A stretch of DNA of 64,000 bases from Pelagimonas varians (GCF_003208435.1 NZ_QKMF01000004.1:1-64000), one strand, 5' to 3'. Counted from the first letter of the stretch, positions 38,172-47,288 are shown. Numbers and translations are program-made. The notes: generated by a model not told the origin, from the letters alone.

Positions 38172-38960
38172 GTGCTGGCTCTCATCGCAGGACAGGGGGC
38201 ATTGCCCAAGGCCGTGGCCTCTGCCATGCCAACCCCGCCGTTGATCTGCGCACTAAAAGACGTCCCTCCAAGCGATTTGATCCCCGATCACGTCTTCCGG
38301 CTTGAACGATTGGGTGGTCTGTTCCGGATGCTTAAGGCGCATGGCGTTACGCAGGTGTGCATGTGCGGTTCCATTAGCCGTCCCGATTTTGACTGGCGTC
38401 ACTTGGATTTCGCGACCTTGCGACTGCTGCCAAGCGTGCTCAGGGGGCTGCGGCGCGGCGATGACGGGGCGCTGCGTATTGCGATTCGATTGTTCGAAAA
38501 TGCCGGATTTGAGGTTTTGGCCGCCCATGACGCGGTTCCGGACCTGCTGCCTGACGGCGGTGTACCGACCTTGTGCAATCCTACGCCAGAGGCCGAAAGC
38601 CTTGCCACTTTGGGAGACAATGTGAGCGAAGACCAATCGCGACAAGATTTAGGACAGGCTTGCATTGTCGCGCGCAATGGCATGTGTGAGCGTGAGGATG
38701 ACGACGGCACGGATGCATTGCTGAACCGGGTCGGGCAGGGGGCCAAGGGCGGCATTTTGTACAAAGCTCCGAAACCGGGCCAAGACCGGCGCGCCGACCT
38801 TCCAGTTATTGGCCCCGCCACGGCGCGCGGCGCTGCTCAGGCCGGTTTGGCCGGAATTGTCATCGAGGCGAACGGTGTGATGGTTTTGAACTTTGAAGAA
38901 ACTCTGCGGCGTTTGGATGCCGAAGGCCTGTTTCTCTGGATTCGCGAAAGGCCCGTCTGA
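38172..38960 (+). CDS. lpxI: UDP-2,3-diacylglucosamine pyrophosphatase LpxI
   Basis: 262 residues from a GTG at 38172, seven bases after lpxA. LpxI (DUF1009) replaces LpxH in alphaproteobacteria and releases UMP to give lipid X. The N-terminus LALIAGQGALPKAVA and RRGDDGALRIAIRLFENAGFEV fit the family. The substrate-site segment DDDGTDALLNRV and the C-terminal GPATARGAAQAGLAGIVIEAN are also present. It overlaps lpxB by one base. Confidence 0.92.
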   Translation: MLALIAGQGALPKAVASAMPTPPLICALKDVPPSDLIPDHVFRLERLGGLFRMLKAHGVTQVCMCGSISRPDFDWRHLDFATLRLLPSVLRGLRRGDDGALRIAIRLFENAGFEVLAAHDAVPDLLPDGGVPTLCNPTPEAESLATLGDNVSEDQSRQDLGQACIVARNGMCEREDDDGTDALLNRVGQGAKGGILYKAPKPGQDRRADLPVIGPATARGAAQAGLAGIVIEANGVMVLNFEETLRRLDAEGLFLWIRERPV

Positions 38961-40111
38961 TGCGTGTTTTTATTACAGCAGGCGAGGCATCTGGGGACAA
39001 ACTGGGGGCGGCCTTGATGGAGGGCCTGCGCCAACTGGTGCCGGAGGTGGAGTTTCGCGGGATCGGCGGCGAAAAAATGGCGGAGCAGGGGCTCGATAGC
39101 CTTTTCCCGATGGACGAAATTTCGATCATGGGCATCGGTGAGATCCTTAAAGAATACGGGAACCTAAAGGCGCGTATCCGGCTAACCGCCGAGGCAGTGA
39201 TTGCCGAAAAACCGGACGTTTTGATTACCATTGATTTGCCTGAGTTTTCCTTGCGGGTGAACAAGCTGGTCAAGGAGGCGAACGGAGCCTTGCGTGTCGT
39301 TCACTATGTGGCCCCGACGGTCTGGGCGTGGCGTCCGGGACGGGCAAAGAAGATGGCCGCGCATGTCGATCAAGTCTTGGCCGTTTTACCGTTTGAGCCG
39401 CCCTATATGCATGCGGCTGGCATGGAATGCGATTTTGTTGGCCATCCGGTAGTGACAGACGTCCAAGCGAGCGCGGCAGAGGTCGAGAGCTTTCGCAAAC
39501 AACATGGGATTACGGGGCCAATCGCCTTGATTTTGCCGGGGTCGCGCCGGTCCGAAGTTGGGCGGTTGTTGCCGGTTTTTGAACAGGTCGCAGCGCAGCT
39601 ACAGGTCCTGCGCCCGGATGTGAGGCTTGTGCTGCCGGCTGCTGGCGCTGTTGCGCAAACCATCCTGGACGCGGCAGGGAATTGGCCGGGTGCACCCATT
39701 GTCATTGATCCGCGCTGCGATGACGGGTCGCAAAAACGGGCGGCTTTTCGGGCGGCGGATGTTGCGATTGCGGCTTCTGGAACTGTGTCACTTGAGCTGG
39801 CAGCGGCGGGAACACCAATGGTCATCGCTTATGACATGAGCTGGCTGTCGCGGCAAATAATCGGTCGCTTGATGTTGGTGGATACCGTCACCTTGGTCAA
39901 TCTTGTCTCTGAAACCCGCGCGGTCCCTGAATTCATCGGCAAAGAATGCCAACCCGATCCGATTGCTCAGGCTGTGATACAGGTTCTTGATGCACCAGAT
40001 GCCCAAAAGGACGCCATGCGTGTGACAATGGAGCGTTTGGGTCTTGGTGGCGAGCACCCCGGCCTGCGGGCGGCCAAGGCCGTTCTTAGGGGACTTGGCC
40101 GACCCGTTTGA
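38960..40111 (+). CDS. lpxB: Lipid A disaccharide synthase
   Basis: 383 residues. GT19 glycosyltransferase joining lipid X and UDP-diacylglucosamine. Motifs: FITAGEASGDKLGAAL, GIGGEKMAEQGLDSLF, HYVAPTVWAWRPGRAKKM, VLAVLPFEPPYM, DFVGHPV and LLPGSRRSEVGRLLPVFE-type sequence. It closes the envelope gene run and is followed by a bidirectional terminator shared with tkt. Confidence 0.97.
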   Translation: MRVFITAGEASGDKLGAALMEGLRQLVPEVEFRGIGGEKMAEQGLDSLFPMDEISIMGIGEILKEYGNLKARIRLTAEAVIAEKPDVLITIDLPEFSLRVNKLVKEANGALRVVHYVAPTVWAWRPGRAKKMAAHVDQVLAVLPFEPPYMHAAGMECDFVGHPVVTDVQASAAEVESFRKQHGITGPIALILPGSRRSEVGRLLPVFEQVAAQLQVLRPDVRLVLPAAGAVAQTILDAAGNWPGAPIVIDPRCDDGSQKRAAFRAADVAIAASGTVSLELAAAGTPMVIAYDMSWLSRQIIGRLMLVDTVTLVNLVSETRAVPEFIGKECQPDPIAQAVIQVLDAPDAQKDAMRVTMERLGLGGEHPGLRAAKAVLRGLGRPV

Positions 40112-40138
40112 CACGGAAACTAGGATATACCCAACAAA

Positions 40139-40162
40139 AAAGGCCGCGGAATTCCGCGGCCT
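40139..40162. terminator. Bidirectional terminator between lpxB and transketolase
   Basis: AAGGCCGCGG-AA-TTCCGCGGCCTT type palindrome preceded by an A-run and followed by T-rich sequence. It serves both convergent genes. Confidence 0.85.
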
Positions 40163-40186
40163 TGTCTTTGTATGTCTGCGCCTAAG

Positions 40187-42208
40187 TTACAGCAGCGCTT
40201 TGACCTGTTCGGCCACATTTGCAGCGGTGATGCCGAACTTTTCGTATAGGGTTTCTGCGGGAGCAGAAGCACCAAAGCCATCCATGCCAACAAAGGCGGA
40301 TTTCTTGGCACTGCCGCGCTCGCCGCACAGCCAACGATCCCAACCCATCCGGTTTGCGGCTTCAACAGCGACACGAACCGGACCGGCGGGCGGCAATACG
40401 CGCCGACGGTAGGCTTCGTCTTGCTGTTCGAACAGCTCCCAGCAGGGCATGGATACAACACGTGTACCGATGCCTTCGGCCTGCAACAGATCACGGGCAG
40501 CAAGGGCGATTTCGACCTCGGAACCGGTGGCCATGATGATCGCCTGACGCTTGCCCTCGGCTTCGGCCAGCACATATGCGCCTTTCTCAACCAAGTTGGC
40601 GTTCTTATGTTCTGTTCGGACAGTCGGCAGGCCCTGACGGGTCAGCGAAAGCACCGAAGGTGTGCCGGTCTGGCGAAAGGCAATTTCCCATGCTTCGGCG
40701 GTTTCCACGGTGTCAGCAGGACGGAACACCAAAGTGTTGGGCGTCGCGCGCGAGATGGCCAAATGCTCCACCGGCTGGTGGGTTGGGCCATCTTCGCCAA
40801 GGCCGATGCTGTCATGGGTCATGACGAACACGGTTGGCGTGCGCATCAGGGCCGCCAAACGCATCGCTGGGCGGGCGTAGTCGGTAAAGGCCATGAAGGT
40901 GCCCGAGTAGGGGCGCACGCCGCCGTGCAGCGACATGCCGTTCATCGCCGAAGACATTCCGTGCTCACGGATGCCCCAATAGACGTAGCGGCCCTTGCGG
41001 TTCTCAACATCAAACACACCCATGTCGGCGGTCAGAGTGTTGTTCGAACCGGTCAGGTCAGCAGATCCGCCGCAAGTTTCAGGCATGATCGGGTTAATCA
41101 CGCTCAGCGCCATTTCAGATGATTTGCGGGTCGCAACCTTGGGCTTGTCTTCGGAGATTTGCTTTTTCAGCGCTTTGACCACAGCTGACAAACGTTTGGG
41201 CGGCTCGCCAGTCATCACGCGTTCGAATTCGGCCTGACGCGCAGCCGAAGCTTCGGTCAAACGTGCATTCCACGCTTCGCGCTCGACAGAACCGCGCGAT
41301 CCGGCGTCTTCCCACCAGGTTTTGATCTCGGCAGGCACTTCGAATGCGCCGCTTGTCCAACCCCAGCCAGCTTTGGCCGCGTCGTTCTGTTCTTGGTTGG
41401 TCAATGCGCCGTGACCCTTTGAGGTGTCTTGCGCAGCATGGCCCAACGCGATGTGGGTTTTACAAGCGATCATCGAAGGGCGACCATCTGCCTTGGCGGC
41501 GGTGATGGCGGCATCGATTTCGCCAGCGTCATGGCCGTCGATTTCCTGAACGTGCCAGCCTGATGCTTTGAAGCGTGCAACCTGATCGGTTCGGTCAGAC
41601 AGGGAGACTTTGCCATCGATGGTGATGTCATTGTTGTCCCAAAAGGCAATCAGGTTGCCCAGCTCGTAGCGGCCCGCAAGGCCGATGGCCTCTTGGCTAA
41701 CACCTTCCATCAAACAGCCGTCACCCATGATGACATATGTATGGTGGTTGACCAGCTTTTTGCCGAAACGTGCCCGCAGCATTTCTTCGGCCATGGCAAA
41801 GCCAACCGAATTTGCAATGCCCTGACCCAGTGGGCCGGTGGTGGTTTCAACGGCTTTGAGCAAGAAGTTTTCCGGATGACCGGCGGTTTTCGCACCCCAC
41901 TGGCGGAAGTTCTTGATTTCGTCCAGCGTGACCTCTGGATCGCCGCACAGATATAGCAGCGAATAGATCAGCATAGAGCCATGGCCCGCCGACAGGATGA
42001 ACCGGTCGCGGTCATGCCATTCGGGGTTCTTGGCGTCAAATTTCAGATGTTTGGAAAACAACACAGTTGCCACGTCGGCCATGCCGATCGGCATACCAGT
42101 GTGACCTGAATTTGCGGCTGCAACACCATCCAGCGCTAGGGCGCGGATCGCGGTGGCGCGCATCCAGTGATCAGGATTACGTGTACGAAGCTCTTGGATA
42201 TCCACGGG
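40187..42208 (-). CDS. tkt: Transketolase
   Basis: 673 residues from a GTG at 42208 with AGAGGATAAAGG just upstream; the longer frame begins with a TTG inside that binding site and is rejected. Thiamine-diphosphate enzyme of the pentose phosphate pathway. Motifs: [27 protein letters not shown]-like [13 protein letters not shown], the ThDP motif [15 protein letters not shown]...NNDITIDG, and [13 protein letters not shown] in the second domain. The C-terminal domain follows. Confidence 0.97.
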   Translation of the reverse strand, partial: PVDIQELRTRNPDHWMRATAIRALALDGVAAANSGHTGMPIGMADVATVLFSKHLKFDAKNPEWHDRDRFILSAGHGSMLIYSLLYLCGDPEVTLDEIKNFRQWGAKTAGHPENFLLKAVETTTGPLGQGIANSVGFAMAEEMLRARFGKKLVNHHTYVIMGDGCLMEGVSQEAIGLAGRYELGNLIAFWDNNDITIDGKVSLSDRTDQVARFKASGWHVQEIDGHDAGEIDAAITAAKADGRPSMIACKTHIALGHAAQDTSKGHGALTNQEQNDAAKAGWGWTSGAFEVPAEIKTWWEDAGSRGSVEREAWNARLTEASAARQAEFERVMTGEPPKRLSAVVKALKKQISEDKPKVATRKSSEMALSVINPIMPETCGGSADLTGSNNTLTADMGVFDVENRKGRYVYWGIREHGMSSAMNGMSLHGGVRPYSGTFMAFTDYARPAMRLAALMRTPTVFVMTHDSIGLGEDGPTHQPVEHLAISRATPNTLVFRPADTVETAEAWEIAFRQTGTPSVLSLTRQGLPTVRTEHKNANLVEKGAYVLAEAEGKRQAIIMATGSEVEIALAARDLLQAEGIGTRVVSMPCWELFEQQDEAYRRRVLPPAGPVRVAVEAANRMGWDRWLCGERGSAKKSAFVGMDGFGASAPAETLYEKFGITAANVAEQVKALL

Positions 42209-42431
42209 GCCTTTATCCTCTCGCAAAATGGGATTGGGCGCTCAATATCAGTGTGACGGCAAAGTGCAAGCGCGGGCAGGTGGACAAAGACGGTGAAATC
42301 CGCCTAAATCATTGGAACTTATGGGGGCGCTTTTTCTATTGGTGCTTGTTAAACTTTTGACAACGGGCCAAAAAGCGATTCGTTTTTCGTGAGCGCCAAC
42401 AATTGGGCCCGAGACAGGCAAGGGGGGCAGG

Positions 42432-43223
42432 ATGACCCAAATAGATGAATTGCACGGCCGTATCACCCGTGCACTAGATCAAATTTCGCAGCGCGTCGAA
42501 GGGTATGACGTCCCGGTCGCCGTGGCTCCCGAGCCTGAGGTGGACTTAGAAGCACAATCCAAGCTGGCTGAGGCCGAGGCCAAACTTGCCGACATGGCAG
42601 CGCAGTTTCAAGAAACATCAAAGACCTTGGAAATTGCACAAGCCGATGCAAAAGCCGCTCAGATCGAGGCAAATGTCGCCCGTGAGGCAGCGGCAGCCGA
42701 GGCTGAAAAAAACCGTTTTGCGCAAGATGAGGTCGAAAGTCTCAAAGAGCAACTGGCGGCGATGCCTGATCCTGAGGCCGCCGCTGCCGAGGTCGCGGCA
42801 CCGGTGCCTGAAGTGGATACCGCTGAGCTGGACGCCTTGAGAGAAGAGCTTGAGGACGAGAAAATCGCCAATGCGCAGTTGCAAGAGCGGCTCGAAACCT
42901 TAACCGCGCGCTTGAGCGATGCGGCAGAGGCTACGCAAAGCGCAGTGGAGCAACAACCGGATGCAGGCCGCGATGCAATGGCACAACTGGAAGCCGATTT
43001 GCAACGTTTGCAAACAACTAACGCCGCGCTGGAAGAAACGATTGCGGCGTTGCGCGAGGCCAATGCACAGGGCGTCGGAGAGCCGGAATTGATCAATCAA
43101 GCAATGGTGGCGGAATTGGAAAGCCTGCGTGCAGCTCGCGCGGTGGAAACGGCAGAGACCAATACGATTTTGGCAGCGATGGAGCCGCTCTTGGCTGAAG
43201 CCGCGAACGAAGGGGGCGTATAA
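42432..43223 (+). CDS. Coiled-coil protein upstream of zapA
   Basis: 263 residues, very rich in Ala, Glu and Gln, with heptad patterns through most of its length (for example about 37-110 and 130-230) and no signal peptide or membrane segment. A short N-terminal domain (MTQIDELHGRITRALDQISQR) precedes the coils. It overlaps zapA by one base, so the two are co-translated. Since ZapA bundles FtsZ filaments, a role at the division ring, perhaps like ZapB, is a fair inference from context and shape only. Confidence 0.72.
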   Translation: MTQIDELHGRITRALDQISQRVEGYDVPVAVAPEPEVDLEAQSKLAEAEAKLADMAAQFQETSKTLEIAQADAKAAQIEANVAREAAAAEAEKNRFAQDEVESLKEQLAAMPDPEAAAAEVAAPVPEVDTAELDALREELEDEKIANAQLQERLETLTARLSDAAEATQSAVEQQPDAGRDAMAQLEADLQRLQTTNAALEETIAALREANAQGVGEPELINQAMVAELESLRAARAVETAETNTILAAMEPLLAEAANEGGV

Positions 43224-43621
43224 TGTCTCAGATCGAAGTTGAAATTGTCATTGGCGGCCGTAGTTTCGAAGTGGCCTGCCAAGAGGGCGAACAGCAGTAT
43301 TTGCAATCTGCCGCAAAAATGCTGGATGCTGAAGCCAGCGTTTTGGTTGGTCAAATCGGCCGCATGCCCGAACCGCGTATGTTGCTGATGTCGGGCTTGA
43401 TGCTGGCGGATAAGACCGCTGGACTAGAAGAAAAGCTGCGCGAAGCCGAAGACAAAATGTCTGCTTTGTCGTCTGAGTTGGAGGAGCTGAAAAGCGCACC
43501 GCCCCCAATGCCTGAAAAGGTTGAGGTGCCCGTCATTCCCAGTTCTGTCACCGATGGTTTGGCCGAACTTGCGGCGCAGGCCGAAGCCTTGGCCAGTGCG
43601 GTTGATGAAAAGCTGGGCTAG
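43223..43621 (+). CDS. zapA: Cell division protein ZapA
   Basis: 132 residues. The N-terminal ZapA domain reads QIEVEIVIGGRSFEVACQEGEQQYLQSAAKMLDAEA, followed by helical coils (about 50-90) used for tetramer formation and FtsZ binding. ALMLADK-type motif LMLADKTAGLEEKL is present. The tail is extended relative to the 100-110 residue E. coli protein. Confidence 0.92.
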   Translation: MSQIEVEIVIGGRSFEVACQEGEQQYLQSAAKMLDAEASVLVGQIGRMPEPRMLLMSGLMLADKTAGLEEKLREAEDKMSALSSELEELKSAPPPMPEKVEVPVIPSSVTDGLAELAAQAEALASAVDEKLG

Positions 43622-43659
43622 TCCAGCACCGTCTTTCCAGACTTGATCCAGAAAAAAGC

Positions 43660-43690
43660 AAAAAAGCGCCCCTAAATCGGGGCGCTTTTT
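43660..43690. terminator. Bidirectional terminator between zapA and grxD
   Basis: AAAAAGCGCCCC-TAAAT-CGGGGCGCTTTTT hairpin with A-run and T-run on opposite sides, suited to end both convergent genes. Confidence 0.9.
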
Positions 43691-43724
43691 GTGTGTCAGT
43701 CAGGCAGGCAGGTGTTAGCCGCGC

Positions 43725-44087
43725 TTAGGCGTTAGCTTCGCGGATCTTGTCTGCGGCTTCTTTGTTGTAGGCCAACCCGTTGTCGTCCAGCAGTTGATCG
43801 AGCTCACCTGACAGTGTCATTTCGGTGATGATGTCACAGCCTCCGACGAACTCGCCCTTGATATAGAGCTGCGGAATGGTCGGCCAGTCTGAGTATTCCT
43901 TGATGCCTTGGCGGATTTCTTCGTCTGCCAGTACATTCACGTCGGTGTAATCCAAGCCCATGTAATTCATGACGCCGGCCACACGGCTGGAAAACCCGCA
44001 CTGCGGCATTTCCTTGGTGCCCTTCATATAAAGGACAATGTCGTTGGCTTTTACAGTTTCGTCGATCTTGGTTTTTGCATCAGTCAT
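43725..44087 (-). CDS. grxD: Monothiol glutaredoxin, CGFS type
   Basis: 120 residues from the ATG at 44087 (GAGGA about 9 bases upstream). Thioredoxin fold with the single-Cys active site CGFS ([12 protein letters not shown]), the [17 protein letters not shown] motif and Lys in MKGTK that bind glutathione and a shared [2Fe-2S] cluster. Such proteins work with BolA partners in Fe-S trafficking; a bolA gene lies just upstream in the same unit. Confidence 0.95.
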   Translation of the reverse strand: MTDAKTKIDETVKANDIVLYMKGTKEMPQCGFSSRVAGVMNYMGLDYTDVNVLADEEIRQGIKEYSDWPTIPQLYIKGEFVGGCDIITEMTLSGELDQLLDDNGLAYNKEAADKIREANA

Positions 44088-44226
44088 CTTGATTTTCCTC
44101 TTCGAGTCGCCGTTGGCGATCCTTGCGAACATAGGGCATTACGGATCCGTAGGTGATGATCCCGAATATTGCGAGACAGGCCAGAATTGGCCAAACGCTT
44201 GAAAGGTATGACATCAACCCGGACAT
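44080..44226 (-). CDS. 48-residue single-pass membrane protein between bolA and grxD
   Basis: Reads [20 protein letters not shown], continues [20 protein letters not shown] and ends LEEENQDD. One hydrophobic helix (about 8-30) is followed by a basic then acidic cytoplasmic tail. It starts 4 bases after the bolA stop and its last codons overlap the grxD start by 8 bases, so it sits inside a bolA-grxD transcription unit. The tight packing strongly suggests it is expressed. Function unknown; a membrane partner of the BolA-glutaredoxin pair is an inference. Confidence 0.65.
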   Translation of the reverse strand: MSGLMSYLSSVWPILACLAIFGIITYGSVMPYVRKDRQRRLEEENQDD

Positions 44227-44230
44227 ATGA

Positions 44231-44467
44231 TTATTCCGGCGCTTTGGTGGTCAGGGCGAGCGCGTGCAATTCACCCGCTGCGCCGTCCATCTTGCCTTTG
44301 AGTGCGGCATAGACAGCGCGTTGTTGCTGGACACGGTTCTTGCCGCGAAAGCTTTCGTCGATGACCATGGCGGACATATGAACGCCATCTTCACCGGCGA
44401 CCTGAATATCGGCTTCAGGGAATGTTTCGCGAAGAAGCTCTTCGATTTGCTTGGCATGCATCGGCAT
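44231..44467 (-). CDS. BolA family protein
   Basis: 78 residues from the ATG at 44467 (GGAG 9 bases upstream; ATG 44461 is also possible). The BolA fold is visible: IEELLRETFPEADIQVAGEDGVHMSAMVIDESFRGKNRVQQQRAVYAALKG, with the invariant His near the DESF segment. It is of the small IbaG/BolA-like type that forms a 2Fe-2S complex with CGFS glutaredoxin, matching the grxD gene downstream. Confidence 0.93.
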   Translation of the reverse strand: MPMHAKQIEELLRETFPEADIQVAGEDGVHMSAMVIDESFRGKNRVQQQRAVYAALKGKMDGAAGELHALALTTKAPE

Positions 44468-44592
44468 GGTGCGGTGGCTCCGGGCTATTGGTTTCCTGAC
44501 AGAAGTAGTGCGCCACTCGCTCCGGTGCAACCCGAAGCGGGCAGGTGGGCTGTTTTAAAGTGTCGCGCCGGCCATTGATTGGGCAAGAGGGC

Positions 44593-45375
44593 CTATATGT
44601 CCAACTCGATCCAAACCGGCACATGGTCGGACGGTTTTTCGCGGCCGCGAATGGCGCTGTCTATCTCGCAAGCCGTCAATTTGTCGGCAGCTTGCGGGGT
44701 CAGCAAGAAGTGATCGATGCGAATACCATTGTTACGCTGCCATGCACCGGCTTGGTAATCCCAAAAGCTGTAGTGGTCGGGCCCTTGGGTGCGGGCGCGA
44801 AAAGCTTCGGTGAAACCAAGGTTCAAGATGCGGCGATAGGCGGCAAGGGTTTCGGGGCGGAATAACGCATCGTCGGTCCAATCGGACGGGTTTGCGGCAT
44901 CTTCGGCTTGGGGGATGACATTATAGTCGCCCGCCATAAGCGCAGGCATTTCATCCTGCAGCAACTGACGTGCGCGTGTTTCCAATCTCTGCATCCACGC
45001 GAGTTTATAGTCGTATTTCGGGCCGGGGGCGGGGTTGCCGTTTGGCAGATATAATCCGCAAAGCCGCACGGCATCATGTTTGCCCATAACCGTTGCTTCG
45101 ATCCAACGCGCCTGTTCATCACTCGAATCGCCCGGCAATCCACGAGTGACGTCTTCTAGCGGCAGCTTTGAGAGGATGGCGACACCATTGAAACCCTTTT
45201 GACCGTGGGTTTCCACAATATAGCCACGATCTTCCAATTCCTGACGCGGAAAAGCGTCATCAACTGACTTGATTTCCTGCAGCAGTGCCACATCTGGCGC
45301 GGCCTCGTCCAGCCAATCTAGCAGCGCAGGAAGGCGGGCTTTGATACCATTGATATTGAATGTGGCGATTTTCAT
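44593..45375 (-). CDS. xth: Exodeoxyribonuclease III
   Basis: 260 residues. AP endonuclease and 3' exonuclease of base excision repair. N-terminus MKIATFNINGIKARLP, metal-binding Glu in LLQEIKSVD, GYIVETHGQKGFNGVAILSK, LCGLYLPNGN, AGDYNVIP with Asp and Asn, and the C-terminal RIDHFLLT plus SDHVPVW with the catalytic His. The length is standard. Confidence 0.96.
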   Translation of the reverse strand: MKIATFNINGIKARLPALLDWLDEAAPDVALLQEIKSVDDAFPRQELEDRGYIVETHGQKGFNGVAILSKLPLEDVTRGLPGDSSDEQARWIEATVMGKHDAVRLCGLYLPNGNPAPGPKYDYKLAWMQRLETRARQLLQDEMPALMAGDYNVIPQAEDAANPSDWTDDALFRPETLAAYRRILNLGFTEAFRARTQGPDHYSFWDYQAGAWQRNNGIRIDHFLLTPQAADKLTACEIDSAIRGREKPSDHVPVWIELDI

Positions 45376-45502
45376 CTGCGGGCTCCTTGGTTGGGGACGC
45401 GGTCCTAAAACCTATCGCCTGTTCCATCGAATCTATCAAGCAAAGCCTGTGATTCGCGGCTTTGCAGATTTGCAAACCCCCGTTGCATTGCAAAGTTAAA
45501 AG

Positions 45503-45586
45503 TTATCCACAGAAAATATCAATCTGTGGATAAAGTTGATTAACGCGAAATGAAAATTCGGTACCGGACGAAGCTCGTGTGGATAA
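45503..45586. promoter_or_regulatory. Cluster of three perfect DnaA boxes
   Basis: TTATCCACA at 45503-45511, its inverse TGTGGATAA at 45525-45533, and another TGTGGATAA at 45578-45586. All three match the strict nine-base DnaA box. They lie in an AT-rich 315-base intergenic region between the divergent xth and FTSWSGP-repeat genes. They could make a DnaA-controlled promoter, a titration site, or part of an origin; the sequence cannot tell which. Confidence 0.7.
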
Positions 45587-45689
45587 GTCATTGAATTCAC
45601 AACCTTAACAAGAATTAACTTTTATGCAAACGCGTTATAGCTGCAATGTTGGGGGGCAAAAACAAGCAACTCTCAACTGGAGAATTCCA

Positions 45690-46169
45690 ATGTCAGCTCA
45701 ACACAAACACGCTAAATCTGAACAAACCGTTTCTGTACGTGAAATCAGCGCCTTCGAAGGCGACGCGGTTGAAATGTTCACCTCTTGGTCTGGCCCATCT
45801 GACAGCCACCTTGATGCCGGTGATGCGGTCGAAATGTTCACATCTTGGTCCGGTCCGGTTGCCGGGAACACCGATGCAGGCGATGCGGTAGAGATGTTCA
45901 CATCTTGGTCAGGTCCTGTCACCGGCACCACCGATGCAGGTGACAATGTAGAGGCATTTACCTCTTGGTCAGGTCCAACCACCGGCAATTCGGACGCAGG
46001 TGACAATGTTGAGATGTTTACATCCTGGTCCGGTCCGGCTGCAGGCAACACCGACGCTGGCGACAATGTCGAAGCCTTCACATCCTGGTCTGGCCCCACC
46101 ACCGGCACGTCCGACGCCGGCGACAACGTAGAAGCATTCACATCTTGGTCCGGCCCGGTCACCGCCTAA
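45690..46169 (+). CDS. Repeat protein with seven FTSWSGP units, function unknown
   Basis: 159 residues from the ATG at 45690 with GGAG 7 bases upstream; an earlier in-frame ATG at 45624 lacks such a site. A short N-terminal segment (MSAQHKHAKSEQTVSVREIS) is followed by seven units of 20 residues, each of the form DAGD-(A/N)-VE-(M/A)-FTSWSGP-xxGxx. Within the units the GD, VE, FTSWSGP positions are invariant while the linker varies (VAGNT, VTGTT, TTGNS, AAGNT, TTGTS). No signal peptide or membrane segment. The layout, a short leader and many near-identical cores, resembles precursor peptides that are modified, or a repetitive structural protein. No known maturation enzyme lies next to it. Confidence 0.85.
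   Translation: MSAQHKHAKSEQTVSVREISAFEGDAVEMFTSWSGPSDSHLDAGDAVEMFTSWSGPVAGNTDAGDAVEMFTSWSGPVTGTTDAGDNVEAFTSWSGPTTGNSDAGDNVEMFTSWSGPAAGNTDAGDNVEAFTSWSGPTTGTSDAGDNVEAFTSWSGPVTA
45759..46169 (+). repeat. Seven 60-bp direct repeats
   Basis: Unit period is exactly 60 bases, with starts near 45759, 45819, 45879, 45939, 45999, 46059 and 46119. The core segment encoding VExFTSWSGP is most conserved at DNA level; the third-base changes between units suggest selection on protein more than very recent duplication. Confidence 0.9.
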
Positions 46170-46229
46170 GGCATCAGAATCCGGGGAGGGCGAAGGTCGC
46201 TCTGCCTCACCCGAAAGAGGAGTTACTTA

Positions 46230-47288
46230 ATGACAAACGTCATCGCACTAAACGTTCCGACCCGGATTCTGCCTTTGGAGGCGCGGATCACCGCGCTGGT
46301 TGGTTGTTTTGCCCAGTCACGCCGCATAGGCGCGGATGTCTTTTGGTTAAAAGAAAACGCAGAACTGCTGAATATTTTGGAGTCGACCGGCCAACCGGTC
46401 GCCCCAGAAGCCTTGCAACATCATGTTGCATTTTACGAACAAGCCGAAAAACGGCTCCGGTTCTTTCCGCAATATTACCGCTTTTTACTGTCTCTTGTGT
46501 TGGACCTAGAGGATCTGGGAATGCCAGGGGACACCGCGCAGCGTATGGTAGAATTCGCACAGCAAGAAGGTTTGGCCGAGGCTGAACTGTCCGACCTACA
46601 ACGTGCCGAGGCGCGAAGGTTGATGATTCGCCGTGGGGTTGTGTCGTCAGATGACCCGGGATTAGACGACCGTTTGCGCAGATTTGCCGGTCGAACGGGC
46701 ACTTTTTCACTACCAAACAAAAAAGCTGCGTATGAATTGACACATATTTCATTCTACCTAAGCGAGTATGGTCGACGTGATCCGATGCTTAGCGTAGAAG
46801 GAAAGCTGAGTTTGCACTTTGCCGGACTGACCGCTTTTTTGGATCAGAACGCTGATTTGCTGGCCGAGATTTGTATTGGTCTGCGCTACGCAGGCGTTGT
46901 TCCTCCGTCGATTTGGACGGATTGGTTAAAAGGTGAAACGATGGGGTTTGAAATCGAAGAAGGGGATCATGTGCCGCTGAACGATGACTATCATGAGTTT
47001 TTGGTGTGTAACTGGCACCAATCTGTTGCCGGTGCTCCCATGTTCCGCAACCCGATCAAAGCCGGGCGCATGCGCTTTGAACGCCATGCCCGCCCGACCG
47101 CGCTGCGCGAGATTAGCCAGTTAATGCTGTCTCTGGACGACGCCCGCAGCACCGATTGGCAGATCATGCGCAACAAGATGGCCCCGAACCTATCTCCCGA
47201 GGCCCGCGATGTTTTAGACATTGCCGCCGAAAGTAGCCCCGAATTTGATGCATTCTTCGAAGGGTTTGCCCGGGCAGGTCAGGCATGA
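46230..47288 (+). CDS. Protein of unknown function with ELTH motif, partner of the repeat gene
   Basis: 352 residues with AAAGAGGAG upstream. Mostly alpha-helical by composition, with no signal peptide. I do not recognise the family with certainty. A striking conserved-looking segment is KKAAYELTHISFYLSEYGRRDP (about 168-189), whose His and aromatic residues look like a functional site; similar YxLTHxxFYLT/SxxG patterns occur, to my memory, in uncharacterised actinobacterial families. The gene starts 60 bases after the repeat gene and its stop overlaps the next transporter gene (ATGA), so the three form one unit. An enzyme or chaperone acting on the repeat protein is an inference. Confidence 0.75.
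   Translation: MTNVIALNVPTRILPLEARITALVGCFAQSRRIGADVFWLKENAELLNILESTGQPVAPEALQHHVAFYEQAEKRLRFFPQYYRFLLSLVLDLEDLGMPGDTAQRMVEFAQQEGLAEAELSDLQRAEARRLMIRRGVVSSDDPGLDDRLRRFAGRTGTFSLPNKKAAYELTHISFYLSEYGRRDPMLSVEGKLSLHFAGLTAFLDQNADLLAEICIGLRYAGVVPPSIWTDWLKGETMGFEIEEGDHVPLNDDYHEFLVCNWHQSVAGAPMFRNPIKAGRMRFERHARPTALREISQLMLSLDDARSTDWQIMRNKMAPNLSPEARDVLDIAAESSPEFDAFFEGFARAGQA

Noticed and set aside
40421-41122. 233-residue plus-strand frame
   Set aside because: Antisense shadow of transketolase, rich in His and Arg as such shadows are.
45503-45586. Calling this the chromosomal replication origin
   Set aside because: Three DnaA boxes alone are too few and none of the usual origin neighbours is in the window; kept only as a DnaA-box cluster.
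45603-45620. CtrA site TTAA-N7-TTAA near the repeat gene
   Set aside because: The two TTAA half sites are six, not seven, bases apart.
45690-46169. Naming the repeat gene a RiPP precursor
   Set aside because: No radical SAM, YcaO, ATP-grasp, LanM-like or other known maturation gene is present; the claim stays an inference.
45759-46169. CRISPR array
   Set aside because: The 60-base units are coding, contiguous and have no unique spacers.
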